A DNA stretch of 64,000 nt from NCBI GenBank assembly GCA_963920525.1, contig OY986439.1, positions 47,094,982 to 47,158,981 on the forward strand, given 5' to 3'. Numbering within the stretch: position 1 is the stretch's first letter; the number at the start of each line of letters is the position of its first letter. The translations under genes were made by a program, and so were the position numbers. Below the pieces are notes generated by a model. The model was given only the letters and a program-made list of their open reading frames with translations. It had not been told where the DNA came from and made no database searches. Shown here piece by piece: positions 21,160 through 32,989 of the stretch. The DNA comes from Dichetophora obliterata (lineage: Eukaryota > Arthropoda > Insecta > Diptera > Sciomyzidae).

Positions 21160-23814
21160 TATTTGTGCGATGAATATTAAGGGCTGTAGATATACCCTAA
21201 AATGTAAGCAAAAACACTGCATGTGTTTGATAAAATTTGTGAAAAAGATTCCCATAAAAACCGCGCTGTAAGACATAATTCTACGTCAAAAACTTTAAAT
21301 AAATAAGCTCTTTGATCAGAAATACCTCCTAATAACACTATTTCGTTAAAAAAAGGAAGAAATTGCAACAGTATTCATGATAAGCATGCAAACAAATTTC
21401 AGAAAAAATATAAAATAACTTTTTAAAGTTAATTTTTGCTATTTAACCTAAATATTATCTCATATAACTTATCTTAGAACAAAATGGTTCCTTACGAGTG
21501 GTAAGTGAATGCATGACACAACTGACTATTTCTTAAATATGATGTACCTGACCGGCCTTCAAAGTCCTCTTCATAATTTCTTATAATATTTACTCAGGCA
21601 TGGCAAAAAAACACGGATTACATTTTATTAACTAAGTTAGCTGGCATTGGAGAAAGAGTTCTACTAACTACGCACAAGAAGGAACAGATCAGATAAAAAT
21701 AAACAAAATTTCAATCTATGCAGAAATAAAAATTGAAACGGAAATACAATAAATCGATCCGACTTTACAAACCTGTAAGCTTAAGACCGCCTCGGCCCTT
21801 CATCTTTCTCGTTTAGTATCTACTAAAATCCATTCCAAAGCTATGTAATTCCAAAAAAAAAACATCAATTACAGCAAAAACCGCTCTAGCATATTTGATA
21901 CGCTATAAAACGAAAAAATTTCCTAAATCTACTCCATTCGACAGTTGAAAGTAAGCCCACGAGAGAAGCACCGCGGAACTTGGTCACACTGTTGCAATGT
22001 TAAACTATCGCACGAAAGGAAATTAAAATATTTCCAGCTATCTGAGCATTTGCAGTTTTTTGCGAATTTTGGTCAGTTACATTTGTTGGACATGTATAAC
22101 TGGGTGAGATGATGTTGCTTCAATTTATTTGTTGTTGTTATGATTTTGATATAAAACAAAAAACTTTCAAAAATATAAAACAAAATGCACGCTGAACTTG
22201 CTGCACGAAGAGTTCCATTAGTTTGATTGGAAATTGTAGTGGTGCCGAGTATTTATGTCCCTGAACATGTGTGAGTGCAGCACGTATGTGGAAAGTCCTT
22301 GTGTGGGTGTGGGTGAGGGTGTGTTTGAGTGCAAGTATCTAAATTTATATTTGTATTTTGCTTGCGGTTCATGTGGCAAACGATTTATGTGCTGTAAGAT
22401 AAAAATCGATTCAACTCCTTCTTCCACTCAACCGCACCAACCGAAAAACGTACACTACCAGCCTGTCTGCCTGCATTCTATTTGCTGGCCGCTTAGCTAC
22501 CTTTGCCCTCTTGACTGGCTGTTGTACAAACAATTATGAAGCTAGCAGCATGCAGCTAGCAGCATGCAGCTAACAGCACACCACCCTCCACCGGATACGC
22601 AGATGTTTAAAGCCAACGGTGTTTTTATGATTTATAGCGTTGAAATATTAGTTTTGCTTGTTTCAATTCACGACGACATCGAGCAGCATCATCCGTTTCA
22701 GGAACATAGCGCATCAGGAGCTAAGATATGCCCTGCAGTGGGTGCCTGCGTTGGCATGCAGCACACCGGCTCGGCAGGTGATGAAGATAAAACATAAAAT
22801 TGAAGTACAAATCGTGCTGTTAATAAATTGCCCCTCGAAGCTATTTAGAAAATATTGACTTTCGAAATGAAAAGAAAGGAATAATTTAAAAAATAAATTG
22901 ATTTATAATCACACCACTACTCTTAAACATATTCATTGTAAGGATTCGAGTGATAATGTGTAATATAAAAAAATTAATTATTGCTAAAAGCGCTTAAAAC
23001 TTTTAAAAATATAAAGGGAGTCCAGAATGGAAGTACTAATATTTTCGAAGTAGGGAAAAGGGAGGTCCAGTTAAGCAAACAATCGTTTGGAAGAGGGGGG
23101 TCTATTATAGCACTCCTATGAGTTACAGCGTTGATTGGTATTTCAGGACCTTGATTAACATTATTGTTTCCAGTACAAAAACAATCTCACCAAAATTTTG
23201 AAATTTGAAAGGCAATAACATCACTTCTCTAACCGTGTATGAACGAACTCTTCCGACCTATCCAATCCCGAGCTGTTCCCTTGAGAAGATGAAATAATTT
23301 GGCGTAAACTACTTAATTTCCATATCTAGTGTAATTTTCTCAGAGTTTTGCTTAGTAAATAACATCTTTAATATCCTCAAATTTATGTTTTATTAAATTT
23401 TCTTTCCAATGACATTAAATCTATAAACAAATAGAATAATTCAAAAAATAAAAAAAAGTTATAGTATAGCGTGAATAAATTACAGAAGTGAAACTTCTTA
23501 AAATTAAGAATTAGAGAGATTTTTGTGAATAAATAGTGAATAAATTAAGAGAGAGCATTTCAAAACAAAAACAATACAAAATGTGCATAAAAAATATTCT
23601 GTTTATTTGAACTTTTCACTGTCATTGGTTGGTTTCTTAATTTATAATACTGATTTTCTAGTTTGTGATAACTAAAATATAAAATATATTAACATGTTAT
23701 TAACTGTTTTCTTTGTGATGTGACATGTGATTGTTTACTGAGATGTATTGCTTACTGAAAAAAATTGCATCTATTGTAGGGGGATCTATTGTGGTGGCCC
23801 CCATGAGAAACATA
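21160..23814. other. Mixed DNA, no gene recognised
   Basis: The part 21960-22800 is less AT-rich, with GTGTGGGTGTGGG near 22305 and a GCAGCATGCAGCTA array at 22541-22577. Open frames there (for example 22255-22539 on the plus strand) show no recognisable domain and codon use that looks like simple repeats. Possible unique host sequence, perhaps intronic. Confidence 0.4.
22541..22577. repeat. Short tandem repeat, unit AGCTAGCAGCATGC
   Basis: About two and a half 14-bp units, the last with AGCTAACAGC. Confidence 0.75.
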
Positions 23815-24110
23815 AAATATAGAATAATAAATGTCTATTATAGTTCATATCAAAAAATCTGTGACCCCTAGGCGGGTAAAATGTGTGAGCTAATTTATTA
23901 CTAAAGCTATTTATTTTTCCCCTTCCACATTTCTTTTGAATTCATCTATAATCTATCTGCCACAAGGGTGTACCAATATAAAAAACACAGAGAATAGAAA
24001 AAAAAGATGTCTATAACAGTTCAAATTAGAAAATCTTTGCTCCCTCGGTGGTTCAAAAGTATGAGCTGGTCCTTTTATTTTTTCCCCTCAAAATTTCTTC
24101 TGACCACATC
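23815..24110 (+). repeat. Diverged ~170-bp tandem monomers, family also at 35.6 and 37.1 kb
   Basis: Two units share TAGTTCAWATYARAAAATCT, a CCCTMGGYGGKTMAAA phrase, GTATGAGCT, TTTTTCCCC and ATTTCTTYTGA in order. Related monomers occur at 35580-35930 and 37085-37300. Confidence 0.6.
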
Positions 24111-25378
24111 TACACTCAGAAATTTGAATATTAAGACACTTGTGTCTTAGTTTTGCTTACTAAAAGACGCGCAATTAAAAAAGTGGTAAAATCGAGGGGC
24201 AAATAGTTTGTAGATAAAACATATGTTAAAACCATTTTTATAATTATTTAGAATAGCAGAAATTGCACAAGGTATATATTATATTTTGATCTTATTATCT
24301 TGAACATATAGAAAGAAAAATTGCGGAAGCTACACTCTTTGAATTGTTGTAATTTCTACCGAAATAAATGTATTTATGTTACAGAAATGATATTTTAGGC
24401 CTATTTTGGAAATTTTTACATGCAAAATTAATTTTTAAATGACCTGTTACCACACTCAATTCAAGAAAAAACTTTTTAAGTAAGCTGCAGTCGTTTTAAG
24501 TAACAAAAATTGTTCTTGCACACTCAAAACTGTGAGTACACGTAAAAGGGCTCTTTTGGCGGAATTGTCCATATAATTAATTGCCCATATAGCTACATAT
24601 TATAAAATTTTGTTATAACTCATATTAATAAAATTTTAAGAACTAATTAGCGGATTGTTTTTTGCCAAATTTTGCGGATTTTGATCAACGATTAGGCTTT
24701 ATACTTAATAGTTAATACTTTAATTATATATACATTAGATTACCTAAACAAGCAAAGGTGGTTTTTTTCGCTTCACCAGCATTTTCTAATAGAATGAGAT
24801 TGAAAAATAAGATCTGCATCAAAACTTTGCTTATCGTTAGTGGAAAATAGCTGGTAAAGAAAATGGTAAAAGTTTTTAATTTTTTTTTCTTTTCACAGAC
24901 AAATAATCAGGTAAGACTATCCGTGTGGTTTCTTTTTGGTAGGTGCGATATTTAATGGTGTTTTTGAAGACGAAACTAAATTTTGTACTCATTTTTTATG
25001 TTCTGTTTTTGTTAAAAAAATTCCCAAAAATCATAGAAAATATGCGATCTATCAACATTAAATCATCATGAAGGGCATTTAATAAGGTCTAAGAAATTAA
25101 CTACGTTTCCCTATTTATTTTTTTTTTACTGATGAACTTGCGTCTTAAATTTGAGCAAATGGATTTTATTTTTTGTTTCATTCAATTTAAATCTTTCAAA
25201 TTTTAAGAAAGTGCCTAAATCATTGGTAATGATCCATTTATATATTGTGAGAGTGTTTGGGCTTTGTTTTAATTCAATTTAACTCATAAGCCTCGTCGAT
25301 AAAACATATTAAATGTTTTGCTTTTTCAATATATAAGGGTTCCTAAACATGGCAAAGTTTAAGAATAAAAATGTACTT
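24111..25378. other. AT-rich DNA, no gene recognised
   Basis: A palindromic AAGACACTTGTGTCTT lies at 24133-24148. A phrase TTTTGGCGGAATTGTCCATATA at 24555-24576 recurs as TTTTGGCGGAAATGCCCATATA at 41468-41489. No open frame of note. Confidence 0.4.
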
Positions 25379-26334
25379 CTAAAGTATGACACAGGTATTG
25401 ATAACGAGCATTAAAATACCCACTTCGTTTGGCAAGTTGCCATCCCCATGTAGAAGGCAACTTCTGATGTCTCCCTTGGCTTCCCATTCACGCCTTGACT
25501 TGCAAGTCCTAAGTGAGTGGTACTTGGTGGCATCTCTGATTGGTGGGAGTTTGGCAAGTTGACATTTGGGATTTGCCAAGGCTTTGGAAAAAATGCGATA
25601 TCCCAGGCCTCGAGACTCTCAATTTCGATGGTCCCTTTATAAAATTCCACATGGAATTTTTCTTCAATGTAAGCGATTTGAGTTGGAGTTGCCTCGGTAT
25701 CTTTAAAAATTGCCAACATCTCTGAAAGGCTAGGGTCCTTCCTAATCATCTGCATCACCTATTTTTTCCAATACCAAAGGGTGCTGAGCTGGTGTCGCAG
25801 ACACTTATCGCATGCAGGATAAGAATATTTTGTGGTTCGTTCTTAAACGAGTGAGATGAATATAGTACAGTTGGGCTGTGACCCTTTTGACTTTTCTGGA
25901 AATAATTCTTATTTTTGGAAGAATCCAAAGCAGTAAGAATAAGAAGAACCAGAATATCAATGTCTTCCCCTGTTATGACAAATTTATCATAACTTTTCAG
26001 CAGCTGAGTCAGCAGTCACCACAACCATTACATCGGTGTCTTCTTCTGCCTACTTCACTTGAATCCCACTGGTTTCCATTTCACTTTTCAGCATAGTTTG
26101 AAGTTCATCTTATTGGTATCGTTGGAAAGAAATTTTGCCTGCGATCGAAGTTGTCTTGGAAAAGACAAACTTTTTTGAGAAGTGAAGCAAGGAACTCCGA
26201 TAACGTTTAGCGGCTTTGGTGCTTCGGTAAGTTATCTCAACAGGATAACCATTAAAACCACAATGGCATTGCTCCCAAAGTGCCTTTGGATATAATCCAC
26301 GTATGTATAAATGTGCTTTGTTTGAGAGATACAA
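25379..26334 (-). pseudogene. Broken copy of a multicopy metazoan gene family with FEN/PIN-like acidic motifs
   Basis: On the minus strand successive frames give, in order: FNGYPVEITYRSTKAAKRYR (about 26275-26215); DELQTMLKSEMETSGIQVK, a TAG, then AEEDTDVMVVVTA (about 26112-26010); after a frameshift, KFVITGEDIDILVLL; NILILHAISVCDTSSAPFGIG (about 25830-25770); MIRKDPSLSEMLAIFKDTEATP (from 25758); and in another frame LAKLPPIRDATKYHSLR (about 25560-25510). The AEEDxD plus GEDIDxLVL pair resembles the acidic cluster of FEN/PIN-type nucleases, and the HAxSxCDTxSA and LPPxxxAxxxHxLR blocks belong to a repeated uncharacterised family I recall from insect and cnidarian genomes. The biochemical role is not established. 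At least one stop and three frameshifts show it is a relic. Confidence 0.65.
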
Positions 26335-26399
26335 GCGAAAAAATGAAAAAGAGTCAGAAAATTTTGACGTTTTTCTCCCTCCCTAAGTCAGGACAGGGT

Positions 26400-27310
26400 C
26401 TTCGAAGTATGGATATTCGATATACATCGATGTATCAGATTTAATCGATGTTTACAATGCGATACATTGACTCTATCCGATGTTTTGAAAAGCTATTGAT
26501 TTACTCGATTTGAAAAGCTATTGATTTCTCATAAAACATCGAATGAATTTTAACCAGCTATGAAATAAATATTTTAAAGAATAAATAAATAAAAATAAAG
26601 AAAAAACCTGTGCTGCGCTACTAGCAGTGTAAACACACGTAACAGTTGCCAAAGTTAAATATGTAATGTAAACGTAGCATAAGCGGTATTTAAAAATGAA
26701 TATTGGCAATGCAAGAAAAAATAAAAACAACCCAGCAAGCCAAGTCTTAAAGAAAGCTTGAATGAATCATGCATGATTTTTCTGTATCTTTGACGAAAAA
26801 TGCTGATTTGGTTATACATTTCATTGACGAAAATCTCTTATAAAATTTCCAAATTCGGGCACAGCTTGAAAACTTTCTGTTTTCGATGAACGAAAACAAG
26901 ACAGATTTGATAAAAAATTATCGACAAATGTATCTCATGCAGTAAGTTTCTGTAAGAAGTCATCATGACATATTCGTGCACGAAGCCACGGACAGCATTG
27001 AAAATTCGCTTGTTGCTTCTGGCTTGGTGAGATTTAAATAAAGACGTAATATTACGTTTGGTTTTACTTGTGTCGTGTATGTCCTTTTTTTATGACGTGT
27101 TAAGGAAGGTGTTAAGGAAGGGGGAAAAAGTACTCGATTTTGAGAAAACATCGATGTTTCTCAACGATATATTGGACAATACCGATGCACTGCCTCGATG
27201 CTTTACATCGAAGAAAATCGATGCATTTTCCAAGTCGACAAGCCTGCGTCGAAGTCAAAAACTTAGAATATTCTTCCAAACAACCCATTAAAATACCAAT
27301 ATCTTCGGAA
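26400..27310. mobile_element. ATCGAT-motif element candidate
   Basis: ATCGAT/CATCGATG motifs cluster at 26410-26550 and again at 27120-27240, with motif-poor DNA between, as in the ends of the hAT-like element 2083-3754. CTTCGAAGTATGG (26401) and a diverged inverted counterpart CCAATATCTTCGG (27296-27308) may be ends, but the match is weak. Confidence 0.35.
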
Positions 27311-27319
27311 TACCTTCCA

Positions 27320-28648
27320 GGTGAAAAGTAACTAGTTGCTGGATTAATAAATAAGAATTAAATTAATAAAAATTATTGTAATTATCTAGAAATTTGCATA
27401 TCCCGCACATTTTTCTCAGATCATATGAAGCGTCGTCGCGAATAACGTTGTAAGCTACAAAATAATAAGTTTTTCGGCATTGAAAAAACCGATTTCAATG
27501 GCGCACTGAGAACCATTTCATTTCAATTTCCTATTTATTGGTGTAAGAGTTGTAAAGAAGTTATCCTGTATAAAAAAAAATTATCCAAATCAAAGTCAAA
27601 GCATTTTTATCTGAAGAAAGAAAAAAAATTTTTTTTGATTCGATTATCGCTTACGTTATTCAATTAAAACTTCGTGGCGACGAAGATTAGATAATTTCTT
27701 AGAATAGTATTCATCAGAAAAATGATCAAGTATTAATAATCCGTTCACAGATTTAAAAGAAAATGTACAGTTTTTTTAAAAACTTCAAAAGTCATGCAAT
27801 TTTTGCATTTTAAAATTGTCCAATTTTAGTGTTAAGTTCAGTATAAATCTTATATTTAAATTTTTTCATTGTTTTTTTTTAATTGCAATAAATGTATATA
27901 TGTTTTTAATGCAGAAGAAAAACATTTATAATAATACGATTCTTTTTAAAATATTCACACATCATTGGTATGCTTAAAAGAAAAAAAAAATTTAATTTGC
28001 GTGGAGCATTACTTTATTGGCGCACTTTGCCGCAGCAGGTTCATTGTGTCTATTGAAAGATTAGAATGTTTTTTTTATTTGCGAAAAAAAGCAGCTGCCA
28101 ATATTTGCCATTTAGTAAATTATGTTAATTTTTCCTTAATGTTAATTTTATGTTAATTTTTCAAAATGTGTTCTATAACTCCTAAACTAGAAGAGATAGA
28201 GCAAAACGCATTTCGACGTAGAAACAACCCACCTTAAGGACAGTGTTATGAAGATTTTAATGCATGAATCGTCGTTGTCCGATGTTTAGTTTAGATTTTA
28301 TGGTGGATTTTATGTCGAAAAAACGAAAAAAATAATTCTCCAAAAGGGAACATATGAAAATAAAATATTAATTTAAAATTTTTTTCCAAGAGTGCAGTTT
28401 TGTAAGTTGATGTTTAACAAACATTTTGGTGCATAAATCGTCATTTTATGATGAAAAAAATAAAAAAACGAAAAATATTTCACCAAAAGTGAAAATATTC
28501 ATGTACTATTTTCACGTTTTTGTAAAGTAAAAATTATTTAAAAATAAAGTAATTTTTAAGGACGCAATCATGTGGGTATAGTTATTACAATAAATCGTCC
28601 TTGAAAGATGCATGGTTTGTAAGTTATGACGAAAAAACCAGATGTTTT
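27320..28648. other. AT-rich DNA with a diverged repeat at 28255-28645
   Basis: No gene recognised. Three diverged units of about 170 bp share GCATRAATCGTC or AATCGTCCTTG, a poly-A stretch with ACGAAAAA, and CCAAAAGKGAA. Function unknown. Confidence 0.4.
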
Positions 28649-28739
28649 GTACAGATCACGGTTGCCACCTCAAATGCGCATAAAAATACCTTTTTCCCAC
28701 GAGAACAAAAAGAAATTACAACAACAATTCCCATACCAA

Positions 28740-28955
28740 AATACTAAAAAAAATCCCACGGCTATTAAATAAATACCACAAAAATACCACAAGTGTTTAA
28801 AATTACCACAAAAATACCACGCATTAAAAAATACCACAGAAAATACCATACGAATTAAAAAATACCACAAGTATTTAAAATTACCACAAAAATACCACGC
28901 ATTAAACAATATAACAGAAAATAACATACGAATTAAAAAATACCACAAAATTTAT
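28740..28955 (+). repeat. ATACCAC subterminal array, 78-bp period
   Basis: AAATACCACAA occurs about ten times, partly as a larger repeat in which TACCACGCATTAAA recurs. It gives rise to a spurious open frame on the minus strand. Confidence 0.8.
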
Positions 28956-29313
28956 TAAAAATGTTAATATTGCATTCTTTTTTACATTGAAACGCAAACA
29001 AATATTACACTTTAAATAAATAAAACATGCACGACTGTGATCAAAAATAGCAGTAAGACAAACAAATTACAATTAAAGCGTTTATTAAGAAAGTCCGTAA
29101 ATGCTTTTATTTTCAAAGTATGCCCAATTTAATTCAAAACAGAGGTCTTAAAACAAAACTATTATTCTGACTGATTGAATTCAAAGGTTGAACAGAACAG
29201 AATCGTTATTTCATTTTAAAATTTTGCGACTCAATTTTTTGTAGCATTTCTCAATTAACCGTGCTTAGCAGCAAATATAAATAAATGATAATAAAAGAAT
29301 ACATAAGAAAAAA

Positions 29314-29703
29314 TGTTCTTTTGAAGTTTTCTTTTTAAATTGTTTATCTGGCTAAAAAAGTGGGGGGCAACTGCCCCTTTCGCCCCGATTCCGACGCCAA
29401 TGTTCTGCACTCCACTTCCGAGTGGAAGTTAAAATAAATTATAATTGAATTCTATATTTGGTGTTCTATATAACATATATATCTTTTTTTTCATTATACA
29501 ATTGATTATATTTATAAATTTAATAATATACAAAAAGAAAAAGTGATGTGTAGAACACCAAATATCGAAATCAATTATAATTTATTTTCACTTTCACTCG
29601 GAAGTGGAGTGCAGAACATTGGCGTCTGAAGCGGGGGCAAAGGGGGCAATTGCCCTCCACTTTTTTAGCCAGATAAACAATTTAAAAAGAAAACTTCAAA
29701 AGT
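29314..29703. repeat. Long foldback with about 155-bp arms
   Basis: The left arm, from CTTTTGAAGTTTTC (29314) to about 29470, is repeated inverted from about 29548 to GAAAACTTCAAAAG (29703). The spacer is about 80 bp and AT-rich. The arms include the left terminus of the inner hAT, the target duplication GTGCAGAA and DNA outside it, so the duplication is larger than a transposon end. It crosses the boundary of the element 29617-30695. Confidence 0.88.
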
Positions 29704-30695
29704 TATTCAAAATTTCAGTTTTTTTTACAACGATAATATTTTTGTATTAGATATTTTCCTCTTCTTTCTCTCTTCTTCATAAACATGCTTGCGGATAACC
29801 ATTTTCTTTCTCTGTGTTTGCAAAAAGATAGAACAAAATGTAGAGTTTCTACTGCAAACCCACCACTTCAGTTTAAAAGCACCCTTAAGTATGTAACTTA
29901 ATACTGTAATATTGTAATCGAAGCCTTCAACGGAAAAGTGCCTTCTGAACAAAATCTAAAAACAAAACTAGATCTTTATGCAGATGACTTTGATGTGAGC
30001 GACCTCCACGCGCAACTTAAATTGCTGAAGCAATTGCCTGGCCAAACACCTTCAAATTGTAGTGGCCCTGTATCCCAATTCGGATACTGTAAAAAAAAAC
30101 TATTAAATGAAGTTGGAAAACTTATTGCTTTGCTTTTGACTGTGCCTGCATCAGCAGCTTCATCTGAGCGTTTTTTAGTGCACTAAGACGACTTAAAACG
30201 TATCTTCGAGCAACTATGACACAGAAACGACTCACTCATGCGACACTTATACACATTCACAAAGATAAAACCGAAGAATTGAATTCGATGGAGGTGGTGA
30301 AAGAGTTTGTTTCTCGCAAGGATAGAAAGAAATATTTTGGAATAATTTAAATTGATATGACTTTTTGTACCTTATTGCATTTAAACCATGTAAAGATATA
30401 CCTAGTCTTGCTTTATAAAAGCAACCATTATTTCTTATATTTTCATATTACCATATGAAAGATTCTTTAAAGAATGATCTCTAATATTGAAATTGGAAGA
30501 ACTTTTAAAAGTAATGAAATATTAATATTTTTTATATATTTTTATATTTTTTTATTTTAAACTAAAATAAAAAATTTGTGTATTCACATTCATGTTTCTT
30601 TGAAGAAATTTTGGTGAACTTTTTTTGCACCACCATTTGTATTTCCCCCCCATTTGTACTGCCCCCCCAGATGAAAATCGCTTCCGACGCGCTTG
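29617..30695 (+). mobile_element. Inner hAT element with 8-bp duplication
   Basis: The left terminus CATTGGCGTCTGAAGCG and right terminus, read inverted, CAAGCGCGTCGGAAGCG match at 13 of 17 bases. GTGCAGAA flanks both sides exactly (29609-29616 and 30696-30703). C- and G-rich stretches (GGGGGCAAAGGGGGC; CCCCCCC) follow the ends. Only the transposase C-terminus remains. It is nested in the hAT 28657-31366. Confidence 0.88.
29938..30350 (+). pseudogene. hAT transposase C-terminal dimerisation domain fragment
   Basis: The plus strand gives LKLLKQLPGQTPSNC, then LLNEVGKLIALLLTVPASAASSERF, the family's conserved PASxAxSERxFS block with the likely catalytic Glu. A single-base slip near 30175 ends this frame. 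The next frame continues with SALRRLKTYLRATMTQKRLT and LIHIHKDKTEELN to a TAA at 30348-30350. This corresponds to the Dimer_Tnp_hAT region of TTF/ZMYM-type hAT proteins. The zinc finger and the first catalytic residues are gone, so it is a truncated relic left by internal deletion. Confidence 0.88.
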
Positions 30696-31164
30696 GTGCA
30701 GAACATACCTGGTAATTGTTTTTGTGTCTGATTTAAATTTTTATGAATTAGTTTTACGCACTGCTATTATTTTGACTTCAGTTGTATTTACATTTAGCTG
30801 TCGATTTCTTAATATTGTTCATTATGTTTAAAGTCGAACATATTATTTTTAACAAATTATAATGATTTTTGTTAAATACAACTTTGTAAAATTTTTTGTT
30901 TGTGATAAGCGTTTTGCATGAAGAATCGCGGTTATCAAATCCGTCGAAGTTATGTTTCAAACTGTGGTTTTATTTAAATTTAACACGTTCAATGTGTTGC
31001 TGCTGCTTTCGTTTTTTTTTTTAATTTGGATGCGTTCATAACACATTCAATATATAACCAGGTGTGAAAAAGCGTGTGGAGATATTTGTGCAAATATAAC
31101 ATTTTAAAACTGTAAGGAAACGAAGTTTTGAGCAAATATTGATTAAAAAACCTTAAAAATTAAA

Positions 31165-31345
31165 AATTCCCAAAAAAAAAATCCCACATGAATTAAAAAA
31201 TACCATGCTGAATTAAAAAATACCATGAGAATTTTTAATTCCCACGGCAATTTAAAATTCCCAAAAAAATCCCACGTGAGTTAAAAAATACCATAAGAAT
31301 TTTTAATTCCCACGGCAATTAAAAATTCCCAAATATGGGATTTTT
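31165..31345 (+). repeat. Right subterminal array of the outer hAT
   Basis: AAAAAATCCCAC, AAAAAATACCAT and TTTTTAATTCCCACGGCAAT alternate at least twice (unit of about 90 bp), mirroring the left ATACCAC array in motif but on the same strand. Confidence 0.7.
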
Positions 31346-31374
31346 ATACTAAAGGTGGCAACCGTGGTACAGAT

Positions 31375-32985
31375 TGTAATTTACCCAATTTATTTAGAAA
31401 AACTCTATGATAATTTTAAATTTTTACAAAAATATAATACTTTTTTCCAAAATCTGGTAAAAAAAAATTCCAATATCTCAACTGTGTCTAAAGTTACAGA
31501 CCTTTTTCCAAAAAACCTACCTTTTTGACCACTGTGCGAAGCTTTATATGTAAAATTTGGACCCCTTCCCACCCATAAGATGTTTTTAGATCCGCCACTT
31601 CCTACAGTTTTTTCATTTTGGCCATCAGTGTTGTCAAGATTCAATTGATTTTTTTTTGTTGTGCAAAAAAGCAAGTCGTTAAGTCATCTATCATATAAGT
31701 TTTAAGCGCTTCTCTGGGATTTATATGCAAAAAAATATCTTTGGTATTTGTCGGTACAATTTCGCTTAATGTCACACGCAAAAACGCTATCAATTTCAAT
31801 TAACCACAGCTGCACAGCAAACTAATCAGCCTGAAATTTAATAGAGAAAAATGATACAAGAACCGTGTCCTAATCTCCTTTGTTCGCATCTAACTATATG
31901 TTACATTCAATCAACAACTGGGATTGCTTGTTTTTCCTTAACCCAAAATAAAAAGAAGAAAGCACGCTAAGCCTAAAACTATTAAATTCTACTTTGTGGT
32001 CAATTTTACTTACGTCCCGAATGTTATATATTGTCCAATATACACAATGAACAGCAAGTTTGTGCTTGTTGAACAGTGGTGTAGAAGTGAAGTATATTGT
32101 ACCCAGTCAAAAGGCTATGTGTTTCAAATAATCTCTTTTTAAGCACTTCAGATGTACATACTTTATCAGGTTCTGTAAATAATTGCATTATAATTTTTTA
32201 CTCAATGAAATATTCAGTTATCTTTTGTTTTAATCAATGAAAATTTAAAATTTTGTTTAAATAAATAACGATGGCATGTATATTATTGTAATTACTACAT
32301 TGTTTTTTAAATTTTAAGAAAAATTTTAATTATATTTGAGTTTAATGCCAAATTTATTATTTAATATTTATTTAAATTTTTTATACTTAATCTTAAATTG
32401 TTCTTTAAAAGTACTGCAACATATGCACCCACTGTATATGCAATGACTTTTTATCCACCCACCACCCGGTTAAGTTGAATTTCCTACACTTTCTGGTTTT
32501 TGTTTATTATTTTTATACACCAGATAAGTGATAAGATCCTATGAAGAGCAGGCAGAGGAAACATTTTGAGGCTTATATTGCAGGTGAAGCTTGCTAGTCA
32601 GCCATCATGGTAAAGCAACATTGTGGGGCAATGATAAGATTTTATCGTGCGACAACATAAGAAAAAACACGAAAATCCATTTCAGCATCTTATTAGATAT
32701 AATTTTTTTTTCTCGCACCTTCTTGTGCTTTGTTTTTTTTTATACATATATTCAGCTTGTTGCTGTGGCCAACATCTCAGGCCACATTCTTGGGAGACCG
32801 TTTATTTTGTGGCAATGAAAATATTCTAAAAAATTCAACAAAAGAAGTCGTACCAAAGCGACGTGTATGAAGTACAGGTAAGGCGCTAATGTTGGTAGAC
32901 AGTGGCGTGTGTCCATTTCAATCAAACAAAGTAATACATACGTCGGAAATTTAATAAGTCAGTGATTAATTGAATAAAAAGGTTT
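31375..32985. other. Unassigned DNA, no gene recognised
   Basis: A hAT-terminus-like phrase, AGTGGCGGATCTAAAAAC when read on the minus strand, lies at about 31603-31586 without a partner end. No open frame carries a recognisable domain. Confidence 0.4.
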
Positions 32986-32989
32986 TTTT

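Larger units (their letters stand above)
28657..31366. mobile_element. Outer hAT element (non-autonomous) with 8-bp duplication
   Basis: The termini CACGGTTGCCACCT (28657-28670) and AGGTGGCAACCGTG (31353-31366) are perfect 14-bp inverted repeats. GTACAGAT flanks both sides exactly (28649-28656 and 31367-31374). The subterminal regions are arrays of ATACCAC (left, 28740-28955) and ATACCAT/TCCCAC (right, 31165-31345). No transposase of its own is seen; it hosts a second hAT at 29617-30695. Confidence 0.93.

Noticed and set aside
22255..22858. Overlapping plus-strand frames in a less AT-rich stretch
   Set aside because: No recognisable domain, three frames open over the same DNA, and simple repeats nearby. 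Possibly unique host DNA, but coding is not supported.
28670..28948. 92-codon minus-strand frame with repeated WYFxxNF
   Set aside because: It is the translation of the ATACCAC subterminal array of the outer hAT, not a membrane protein.
31586..31603. Lone hAT-like terminus (AGTGGCGGATCTAAAAAC on the minus strand)
   Set aside because: No partner end or target duplication could be found nearby.
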